Source: Bicyclus anynana
Taxonomy: Eukaryota; Arthropoda; Insecta; Lepidoptera; Nymphalidae
Assembly: GCF_947172395.1 (NCBI RefSeq)
Contig: NC_069090.1
Location: forward strand, 12,600,329 to 12,664,328
Length of the DNA: 64,000 nt
Direction of reading: 5' to 3'
Part shown: one piece after another, positions 30,301 to 42,500 of the stretch
How positions within the stretch are numbered: position 1 is the stretch's first letter
Layout: each line of letters begins with the position of its first letter
Notes under the pieces: generated by a model
Told to the model about the DNA's origin: nothing
What the model saw: only the letters and a program-made list of their open reading frames with translations
The model's database searches: none
Translations under genes and position numbers: made by a program

Positions 30301-33300
30301 CCCCACAAGTAATGAGGAAGATTAATACGAAATCTATTCGTAGCCACATTTCCTGTTTAAGGCTGAGGTTACATACCTAATGCTGGAATATCTCCTTATA
30401 GAATATTATAAAAAGATTGTGTGTCTTCTCAACTGTAGAACCGATTTGGCTGGAATTGAATGAATCTAATCTGGATTAACACATAGGAAAATTTCTAAGT
30501 CTGCTAGTTACCTATAATACATATAAACTTTACGTTGTCAATATCTAAGTACGTGTTGTAAGGCAAAAGCTTTTGAAAAGCCTAATTTAAATAAGTAAGT
30601 AACTACCTATCTGTGCCAATTTTTCTAATAATCCCTACAGGGTTGATATCCGACTGTTATTAATTATTAATTTGAAGTTTGTTGATTTAGAAAACGTTTC
30701 TAAAGGGGATCAGACTGCAACGAGCACTAGTCGTTACACTTCGAACTAAAATGCTAATGTCTATGAAAAACAATTAACAGGTCTCTCCGTTCTTCAGTTT
30801 TTTTTTTTAATTTAAGCTAAATCTAGAAATGTACGTTTATCATAATTAGATATGTAAGTAGGTTAAGTAGTATTGCACATTAAGTAATTAGACAAGAAAA
30901 ATCCTTTTACTGTTCAGTAAGTATATAGATATATCATGTGGCTGAAGCAAAAATCAAAATCTAATTCTGGAAAAAACAGTAATGGGATATTTAAATTTAA
31001 TTCTTCTTGAAATCCTCGAATTCCTCCTTATGGAATAAAAAATCTTAACAAAAAGGTGATACGTATGTACATGTATGATTTCAACGCAAAAAACATAGGC
31101 ATCCTGTTTTAGTAAGACATTTTATTTTTTAAATTATGTAGGTATGTAAGATATGTAAGGTGTGATTCTTTACCTACATAGGTATACCAGAAAAAAACAG
31201 GGCTGTATCATTTCACTCTGGTTTAGATACTTAATTATGCAGGTTACATACATTTTACAAATAATAATATTATTTACTAAGTAATATAATATTTTAATTA
31301 CTTTAAGTATAATATAATTTAAAATAATAATTATTTACACTTTTAAGCATGATTTTTTACCTTGGATACAGCTAGTAATATTAAGTCATCTATTGACGGT
31401 CAATTATTCTCACGTTTCTGCAGCGCAAACGGCAGCGAAAACGTTTTATAATATAAGTCGAGCCGTCATGCACGCAGCGACCAATACACCATCAGTTATA
31501 GTCGTGAGAATAATTGCTGCAGAAACGTGAGAATAATTGATCGACAATGGCGTGCAAAGATTTAGTAGTTTAACGGTGCGCTTAATATGTATTAAAATAA
31601 AAATTTATTATTTAGTTAGACGAGCGACATATTTACATAATAATGTAGGCATGTAGTTTATGTTTTATATCGCAAGTACCTACTTTATCATTTTATATAA
31701 TAAACCCGACGCTCGGTCAATATAAAAGATAAACTTGATCGATAAGATATCAAAAGGGTATTTTCAGTTAGGCTGGAAACTGAGGGATATAATGTATACT
31801 TATTCAAAAGTATTGAGCACATCTATACTAATATTATAAAACTGAAGAGTTCAAAAGTATTGAGCACATCTATACTAATATTATAAAACTGAAGAGTTCA
31901 AAAGTATTGAGCACATCTATACTAATATTATAAAACTGAAGAGTTCAAAAGTATTGAGCACATCTATACTAATATTATAAAACTGAAGAGTTCAAAAGTA
32001 TTGAGCACGTCTATACTAATATTATAAAACTGAAGAGTTCAAAAGTATTGAGCACATCTATACTAATATTATAAAACTGAAGAGTTGAAAAGTATTGAGC
32101 ACATCTATACTAATATTATAAAACTGAAGAGTTCAAAAGTATTGAGCACATCTATACTAATATTATAAAAGAGAAGAGATGTTGTTTGGTTAAACGCGGT
32201 AATCTCAGAAACTACTATAGCCCATTTATCGAGGAAGGAGAGGAAGATATATTTTATCCCCGTATTCCGTAGGTACTAGTCACACTATCACATCACACTT
32301 CACACTAATAAGTGTAAGTGTGTAAGTGTGTAAGTGTGTAAGTATGTTTGTTCCTCTTTTACGCTGCAGCTACTAAAGCGATTTTGAACTAACCCGGTTT
32401 AGTTATCGAATTATTTTACCAATTCGGAGATTCCTAAAATAATCCAGTGAAGACTTGTGATTCCATCACGCAAACATACCATGAGAACTATTCTAAGCTC
32501 TGTTACAGATCAATAAGAAAATGACATAATATTATTAGTCTTCACCTCGGCCGATTATATCCTATTATGTATATTGAACTAGTTTGCAACGGATACCAAG
32601 GCAAAAACTCGTATGTCCTGGCAAGGTAAAATGATCCAGTAAAGGTCGTAAAAATCTAAATAGCGATACTATGTAGATATACTATTTATCTCGATATTGA
32701 CCAAGGTCACCAGACAGTAGGAAGTGCTGTTTTATGAAGGTTTGAAAAACCAAATTCGATCTTTGTTATTGTCAATTCGACCTCATTGACTCATGAATGT
32801 GCTATAATTTAAATCAGTTCAAATAGGTGCCAAATAAGGATTGTCTACGTGAAAGTCTATTCTACCTACCCTATCCCTATCATACCCCTACCCTAAGTAT
32901 CCTTTGTCCGTCTCCCGGGTCTAAGCTAACCTACACTCTCTACCAATTTACAGCCAAATCGATCTAGCTGTTCTTGAGGCTGCATTCGGGAAACTTCGCG
33001 ACATCTTTTCGTCCGAAATTTCTCAGTGCCTGAAGACAAAAGTCGAACAGTGCGTGTTGCCAGGGATGACCTATGGTTCCGAGACTTGGCCGCTCTCTTT
33101 GACCGAGACTTGACTTGGCTATGGGCCTCGCCTCATAAGAAGGCTCAGAATCACACGAGTAGGAGTATCTCTGCGTGATCGAATCAGGAATGAGGAGATC
33201 CGCAGAAGAACCAAAGTCACTGACATAGCTCAACGAGTTGCGAAGCTGAAGTGGCAATGGGCGGGGCACATAGTTCGAAGAGCCGATGGACGATGAGACG

Positions 33301-33494
33301 ACGAGACAAGATGGATGGGTCCCAAAAATGGCGACCCCGCACCAGTAAGCGAATTTTGGCCGACCCCCCACCAGGTGGACTGGCGACATGAAGCGAGTCG
33401 CAGGGATTAGCTGGATGCAGGTGGCTCAGTATCGTGATGTTTGGAAGTCTCTACAAAAGGCCTATGTCCTGCAGTGGACGTCCATTGGCTGATG

Positions 33495-33582
<88 letters not shown>

Positions 33583-36500
33583 ATATGTAGCTATTTTTTT
33601 GTGTCTTGCTGATTTTCTTTTAATGACATTCGTTTTCCACTCTCTTATTTTATCTATTAGCAAAAAAATTACTGCCTATTAGTAAGCATTGAATGAAGCG
33701 TTATTCGAAAATTATTTTGCGTAAGTTTTAGTTTCATGGTAGTTGCAACCCCTTTGTTATGCCTCTATTGGGATGTTCTTTGAGTTTAATTTGTTCTTTA
33801 CAAGCGTTTCGAGGACGTCAAAAGTTGAAAAGTTTTCATAAAACTATTAACAACTTACAAGTTTACACTTGGCTCTCTCGCTGGCCAGGCTTCTTGTGAA
33901 AACAATTTACTTGTGAAGTATAAAGTAGCGTTATTGTTTACATTTTTGTAGCCCGCGGGATTTAACTTTGTTTTACAGAGCTCGTGCTAATATTATCTCT
34001 TTGAGTTTACGCTCCGTTGCGAATAGTTATTTTGTTACAATTTAACATTCTATTGGCATGTACGTTTTTGTTTTTTGTTCTGATTATGTATTTGCTTTAC
34101 GAGCCTTCTTATATGGATCGCTATCTATCGATCGTGTAAAAAAAGAAAAACCTAAGAAATATTTTAAATTCAGAAATACTCAATACTTTTACAAAAACAA
34201 CTTAAACCAGTATCTTAAGAGCCAATGATATGCATTGTTTTTTGACGGCCTTCGTGGCGCAGTGGTATGCGCGGTGGATTTACAAGACGGAGGTCCTGGG
34301 TTTGATCCCCGGCTGGGCCGATTGAGATTTTCTTAATTGGTCTAGGTCTGGCTGGTGGGAGGCTTCCGCCGTGGCTAGTTACCACCCTACCGGCAAAGAC
34401 GTACCGCCAAGCGATTTAGCGTTCCGGTACGATGCCGTGTAGAAACCGAAAGGGGTATAGATTTTCATCCTCCTCCTAACAAGTTAGCCCGCTTCCATCT
34501 TAGATTGCATCATCACTTACCATCAGGTGAGATTGTAGTCAAGGGCTAACTTGTGAAGGTAAAAAAAAAAGTCTTCCTTTACAGTTTTTTGAAATAAAAG
34601 AAATATTTCGAAACGCTAAATATAAAAAAGAAACTTGTGCGTCTCGGGATGCTCGAAGTTATAACTTAAACCTGCTGCCGGTATGCGTGAGAGAAAGGGA
34701 AGCCAGACAGAGTGGTGCTGTAACGCATTACGTTACGCAGCTGTTTACTCGTCCTTATGACGTCATCACTTTAAAAATTAAAAACAAACCGTGGTGTTCT
34801 GTTAAGAATAGAGTCCTGACTTTATTCTTAACATAACAGGTTCAACTAACGCCTCTCCGATGAGACCTGCATCTTGGGCCTCAATCTCTAAAGTTTAAAC
34901 CAGCTTTTGACTTAGAGATTTGGACTTGAAGCGATCGGTCTGTGGGCTGAGTGACATCAGTTCTGTCGCCCCTATAACCGTGACTCGAATCCACCTTCGG
35001 TTGACGTAAGAAATCATTGAGTTGTGTCGATGTCGATGAGTTCTCTTTTCAGTGTGTATAATAAAAATCAGGAGCCAGGTCAAAAGAATTTAGATATATC
35101 ATTATCAACCCATATTCGGCTCACTGCTGAGCTTGAGTCTCCTCTCAGAATGAGGGAGATTAAGCCTGACCCAATGCGGATTGGCGAACATCACACTCGC
35201 AGATAATTGAGAAAATTCTCTGGTATGCAGGTTTCCTCAAGATGTTTTCCTTTACTTTTTGAGACACGTGAAATTTAATTTTATAAAATGCACACAACGG
35301 AAAAGTTGGAGGTGCATACCCCGGATTCGAACCCACACTCTCCAGAATCTGAGACAGAGGTCATATTCACTGGGCTATCACAGCTCATTTAGATATAGCT
35401 AGTATGATTTGAATAAATATCACTTGTCTTAAACGGTGAAGGAATAACATCGTGAGGAAACCTGCACATCTGTGAATTTTCTTAATTCTCTAGATGTGTT
35501 CAGTCTGCCAATTGGACTATTGGCCTAATCCCTCTCATTCTGAGAGGAGTTTCGTGCTCAACGGTGAGTTGAATATGGGTTGGATGGATGGATGGATAGT
35601 ATGATTAGAATTATTAACACTCATGTTATATGGCGTACGGATGTTAAATGCTCTGTTACAAGCGTACCCCTACCATAAAGGGATAATTATTCACTTCCAA
35701 CAGTTCAAGTGCTTTTAGTGCCATTAAAATTCCACTAAATTACTTAGAAGGGGGAGGTATTTGAGAAATTTTCATTATGCTAGCATACTTTAATTTTTGT
35801 TTTAATAGAGCGAACCGACTAAAATTCACTTAACTGAGTTATTAACATGCTTTTTCATAAAAACTTTCTACAATTTTATTTAATCTCGGCAGATGTTTTT
35901 ACTGCATGATGAGCTTTCAAATGAGGCTTTGAAGGAAAGCTTTGAAAGCCAGAAATATCTTCAGCCACCAGATACCTTGACAACCTTTGAAAAACATAAA
36001 TAAACATGCTTCAATCAACTATATAGGTAACAATAAACTATAGGTTGCCACGAAGTTAATGTCTGGTATGATTTTCATATGTAAAATGACGTCATTTCAG
36101 CCGATGGACGTCCACTGCAGGGCATAGGCCTTCCAAGGAATCCTTTTTGTAGTGACTTCTAAAACATCATGATACTGAGCAGCGAAACCCTGCGACTCAC
36201 TTGATGTCGTCAGTCCACCTGGTGGGGGGTCGACCAACACTGCGCTTTCTAGTGCGGGGTCGCCAATCCAGCACTTTGGGACCCCAGCCAACCCCCCAAA
36301 TTCGTTGCTGAATGAAAAGCCCAGCTTGGATTACAGTAAAGTTTCATCAAAATCAGTTGTTTTTGCATGAAAGAGTAATCGAACATCAAACCACCCTGAC
36401 AAACTTTCTAGTTTAATTTAAGCACAAGAAGCTTCCTGTTTTATTTATTTTACCTTGACGTACAATTTAGTAAATAAACATTTTTATTTTGTTTTTGGCA

Positions 36501-39500
36501 TTGAAATAATATATCTTATATAATTTACTAAACAAAAGTATTTTTATATAAATCATTAGTCCTAAGTATTTTGGAGTATTGCAGTACTGTTTGGCGTCCA
36601 CATTATTCTACACATATGCTTAGGATTGAGCGGGTACAAAAGCGATTCCTTGGACATCTTTCGTTTTCAGTCGGTAAAGCTAAAATGTTAAGAAGCTATG
36701 ATGACCGTCTCAACTTTTTTAACATGGATTCTTTAGAAACTCGAAGGAAAAAGCTTGACCTTGTATTTCTGTATAAAATATTAAATCATAAAATAGACTG
36801 TTCCTCTCTCTTAAATTCTTTTAACTTAAAAATTCCTAAAAAACGAAGACGAAATGTTTTTCTGGCTTTTCCACATCGATCTACAGTTATTGGGGCTAAC
36901 TCACCAATCCCAAGGTTGTGCAAATTATATAATCAGCTGAGTGCCACTGATATTTATATTGGCTCTTTAGCCAAATTCCGTAAATCGGTAAATTTAGAAT
37001 TAAGTAATAAGTAATCTGATTTCTGTTGTATAGTTCAAATAATTTATATATATATTGTTTTTTTAACCATTCTGTATTTTCGATTAAGTATCCTAATAGT
37101 TTAGTATAGTTGTTTTAGGTATAGAAATTAAATTGTATTAAATTAGTAAATTGTGTATTTCCGCACCAGTCATGATTTAAAATATTAATATTGTAAATAA
37201 ATTTTAAATTTTAGTTTTAGACAGTTGCATGCGGTGTTTACCTATAAATAGATTTGCATTTTAACTTTCTGCTCCTTGCATTTATGTTTAATAATTGTAT
37301 TATTTGTATGTCTGTTGGTAGACCAAATAAAGAGAAAAAAAAAATAATAATAATTTAGCGTCATTTTAATACGATATTGATTGTTAAGTTCAATAACAAT
37401 ATTCTGTCATTCAAACATATATTTTAGTTGTATTGAAATAAAGTTGAATTTAGTTTCCGTTGCCACCACAACTTTGTACTGAAAAGGCAAGTTCAAGGGG
37501 AACAAGTCTTTAACCCATGCGTTCACAAGGTTTGCGATGACGTCAGCGACTAGTAGAAAGGTTAAGTAGAAAGTTCAATCAGTGTTATACTATGGGTTGT
37601 GTATATAATGTGATTTACGATCATTTTAATGAGATGTTTATGCATTATTACTTACTAGCGGACGCCCGCGACTTCGCGTGAAAATCGATGTAAACTTTCA
37701 ACCTCTATTTCACACCCTTTAGAACCGATTTTGAAAAATCTTTCGCCGATAGAAAGCTAAGTTATTTGCAAGTGTCATAGGCAATTTTTTTTCTCCGTGT
37801 TCTTTCGGGAACAGGAACTATGTGGGTGAAACCGCGGGGCGTCTGTTAGCGGCATTTTTTCGTCTTTTAGAAATTTTGTATTATCTCCGAAACTATACGA
37901 CTTATTGACATACTGTAAAAGGCAAATCTTATATCTATAATATAATTTATATTTCTTGGTTATTAAGTAGCAAATTTTGATAAGGATTTAAGTTTAGTTG
38001 TATAAATATTGACGTAAACCTTAGTACATGATTAAAAAAAATATTAAAGGACAAAAAGTACTATATCTGCTAAAACATAGAAGATACATATATGCTGTCG
38101 CAACACTTTTTGTAGAAAATGATGTGTTCTGCAAAGTTATAGTACATTATTTTATTCTAACATCAATAGTTTTTGCAGCGCACGCCATGTAAACATAATT
38201 TTTGTACACCTTGGGTTACATTATTGGAGTTTCAGGAAGAATCCCTAATTTTTTTGAAAATATAATATAGCCTATATAGCCTTCCTCGATAAATGGGCTA
38301 TCAATATAGCCCATTTATTGAGGAAGGCTATACTAACTACTAACACTAATACTCCCATCCGCTCGTGTTGTCTCCTGCTTAGCCAAATTTGGTAAGATCC
38401 TACTAGAACAACTTTGGATACCCGTTCTAATACATATAGAACTTGCTAGCGAGGCCAAGGTCTTAAAGCAAGTTATAGAGAGATTATGAATCACCGAGAA
38501 CTCACGTAATTCTCAAACCACATTCTCATGTTATAACATGAAGACTGCGTCTAGTCGCATCTGCAGTGGAGATACCCGCGTTATCAATTGAGAATTATGC
38601 AAATTCCAGTTGTAACGTAAATTGTTGATTCTGCTCTATCCGGCAAATATACGATTATTCTCGGCGTTGAATTTGTAACAGGAATTGCATAAGATGTTGG
38701 AAATTCTACTAATATTATACACGCGAAAGAGTTTTTTTTAACCTAATGAATTATTGCCATAATTATGTTTTTTTACACGCTTATTAGCTTCACTATGTAT
38801 GTAAGAAAAACTTGGAATCTCAATTTGACCCACTTCCCAGTCTTCGATTAGGATGAAATTTTGCACACGCTCTGAGTTCTGATGACAATATATGACTAGC
38901 TAAGAAACGTCATTACAAATCCAATATGGCGGTCTCGCCAATATGGCGGACTGGCTGTTTGAAATCCACCCCATGATATGGGTATGAAATTAAAGGATTT
39001 GCTGTCAGGAATACGAAAAAAATAGTCACGTGACTTAAATCCAAGATGGAGGACAGGGTGTTTGAAATCCACCCCCGTGATATGGGTATCAAACGTGCTT
39101 TTTTAGTTTTTTAAACTATTCGTGTTATTTATTGTAATATGAACAATACTCCCAGTACCCTCCAATTACTTAGTTGGAAAGTTGGAGTTCTAACAAATTA
39201 GATTGAATCATCACTTACCATCAGCTGATATTGTAGTCAAGGACAAGGGTTAACTTGTAAAGAATAAAATTACAAAAAAAAAAAAAGAATAAAATAAGAC
39301 ATCTTATTCTACAGCCTGTGCCCTCATACGTGAACATAATAACAAAGTCACCAGCTTTTGACACCATAATAACACTTACATACACGTATGTGTCGCTAAG
39401 TCACACGACTGTGTTAATTTTTGCTATTTATTTTGCACTTACACATCTTTCGTATTATCTCAAATTGTTTACACATATCGGAAGGTGCAAATAGATGTTA

Positions 39501-42500
39501 TAGCATATTATTTTTGTCTTTATAAAAAAGTAGCAGACGCCGCACGGTTTCTCCCTCGTGGTTCCTGTTCCCGTAGGAATACGGGGATAATTATAGCCTA
39601 CTAGCGGACGCCCGCGACTTCGTTCGCGTGGAATTTAGTTTTTCACAAATCCTTCGGGAACCATGGATTTTTCCGGGATAAAAAGTAGTCTATTTTATTA
39701 GTTAATCCAGGCTATAATATATCTTAATACCAAATTTCAGCTAATTCGGTTTAGTAGTTGAGACGTGAAAGAGTAACAAACATTCATATCATCAAAATCA
39801 TCAGTTTTCGCAAATCTCGGGAAACCATGTATTTTTTCGGGATAAAAAGTAGCCTATGTGTTAATCCAGAGTCTATTTCCAAAAATCTATTTCCATTCCA
39901 AATTTCAGTAATAGCGGCGTTATAGAATAACAAACATACATACAAACTTTCGCGTTTATAATATTAGTAGGATAATATTGAACTATAGTAGATTGTTAAC
40001 CGAGGGTGGAAAGAATCAATTTCCGAGGTATTTAGAAGCACCGTCTATTAAGACTCTTTACAGCTGACGGCAGTTCTATTTTTAATGTTCCTTCCGGCCC
40101 TATGGTGGGAAGTAATTTATATGAGATTTTCCCTCTATGGAGGGAAGCAGCTTCCACCCAATAGTCATATAAAGCAACACTACTTTCCCAGTATGTGAAA
40201 TGAAAAATACATTTTACTTTCGTCTTTCTTACCTACTTTATTACATACGGGAATCGTACGGATTTTTCCGGGATGAAAAGTAGCCTCTGTTTTAATCCAG
40301 AGTAAAATCTATTTCCATTACAAGCCAAATCGCTTCAGTCGCAACGCAAAGGAGGAACAAACATACACACTTACACACACACACACACACACAAACTTTC
40401 GCCTTTATAATGTGACTAGCAGACGTTCGCATGAAATTCAGTTTTTTCACATGTTGGACTAGAACCATGGATTTTTCAATAAAAAAGTAAAATATTGTAT
40501 TCTGTTTGTTTCAGTGGTCACTGGGAGTACTGATGGCATAGGAAAAGCATACGCGAGAGAGGTAAAAAATGAATTACCTACTTATTTCATTATAATTTGT
40601 GTGTATTTATAGCGGACTTATTTAGCTAGACACTGTGTGTTGTCCCTCGAATCTATATTATGCATCTATTTATTTATTTTGTATATTTAATCATTATGCA
40701 CCTCACCCCCCACTGTATTTTGTCCAATAATAATCATAGTTAAGTCCAATAATTCAAAAACAAATAAAACGAAGGGCTCTTTTTAACGCAGCTCACGCAG
40801 TTGCATTATGCTAACCTTGATACAGGTCAATGAAGTTCATTGATTTCGGGTTTAAGGAAAAAACATCCAAAAAAGCACACTGAATTCCACGCACACGAAA
40901 TCGAAAACAAATACCAACTTATAAGTACTTAATTGATTGAGTGTATTTTTTTTTTTTGGTTTTGTTGTATTACTTGTATGTTAGTTGTAAAGATTTTTAG
41001 TGACAGAACTCGGCCGTGGAATTACTACCGCCATGTTTCTCTCTCCCGCCAAGCAGGTTGATAAGCGTATTGGATAAAAGAAACTACATGGTTAATTGTA
41101 TCTGAAGAATGAAGCGACGAACATATTTCCGGTTAAAATACAGGCATATGGGGCTTAGCATATTCTATACACATCTAACTTACATACATATAACAGTCAT
41201 TGGTTAACGCATTGTAATGGTACATTGAAGAGGGTTTTCCACTTAAAATAAGGTGTGCCTTGTGTTTTTTCTATAACCGTTAATATAAAAAGAAAATACC
41301 CATGTTTGCTTATTTAAAAGACTTCTCAAGATCGTTTACTTTAAATAGCAAACAAAGTCAACGGAGCGTAACTTCTAAAACTTCTGTGCTTGTTTTATAT
41401 AAAAGTGGATTCTGCATTTATTACCTACTCGTGAAAAGACTGCGTGGTTCGGTATTTTTGTTTTGTTTGATTAAACGCGCTAATCTCGGGAACTACTGGT
41501 CCGATCTGAAAAATTATTTCAGTGTTAGATAGCCAATTTTTCGAGGAAGGCTATAGGTTATATATTATCCAGGTATCCCTATGGGAACGGGACCCACGCG
41601 GGTGAAACCGCGCGTGGGTCCCGTTCCCATAGGGATAGGGGAACCGTCAGCTAGTATTTTTATAAGCATCATTTACTTTTTCTATATAAATATTTATTAG
41701 TACAGGTTTGACTGCCTTACGACTTCATTATTGATGAGGGTTTTATAGCAATTATAGCCTTGGCTAAAAGCCTTACACAGTAGAAATCTATCTAAACGCG
41801 ATTGTATGGAATATAGAAACTATCTTCGATGAAATAGTGTTTTGCGTTATTCAATAAAATATGAAAATTTTACTCGAGTCTCTTTCTGCATTTCCTTCTA
41901 TAATTCTTGAAGAATCTACAAAAGATATCTCAAAAGCGGTGTTTATAATATATGCGATTGTTCTTCAAAAGATTTATTAGATTAAATAATGTTTTAAAAA
42001 CTTTGAAATGATCGATCGTCTGTACAGCGCGTGACAACTGAAATGATTTGTTTACGTTTGGATTTCATATTAATTAATGGGACAGCGGTGTCTAGATAAA
42101 ACTAAGTCCATGATATTATACACTTGAGGCACCTGGCACGTGTATATGCCAGGAATGGGACCGGAAGCATATCCGTAAGTAGTTCCGCAATTTAGCGATA
42201 CGTATCGCAGCTTTATTCGTAGGCACGTTGATAAAAATAATAAATTCATTACTTTAATTACGAAATTATTTAACCAGTTAGTTAATATTTAAATTAATCG
42301 ACGCATTTGTGTTGGTCCAGTGGGTAGCCTACGCGGCTTCGTATCTCAAGGTATTGGATTTGAATCCTGTGTTGGGCAAATAATGAGCTTTTCTTTCTTC
42401 CACGAAGTTTTAATCTATTGCATAGCTTTTATCGCGGGCTTTGAGCGCAGCGACAGAATCAAAAAATTTCGTTACGAAAATAAACCTAACACCCAAGCCG

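Noticed and set aside
33434..33682. Open frames of poly-Met and poly-Ile on both strands
   Set aside because: They are translations of the (GAT)29 microsatellite and the LINE tail next to it.
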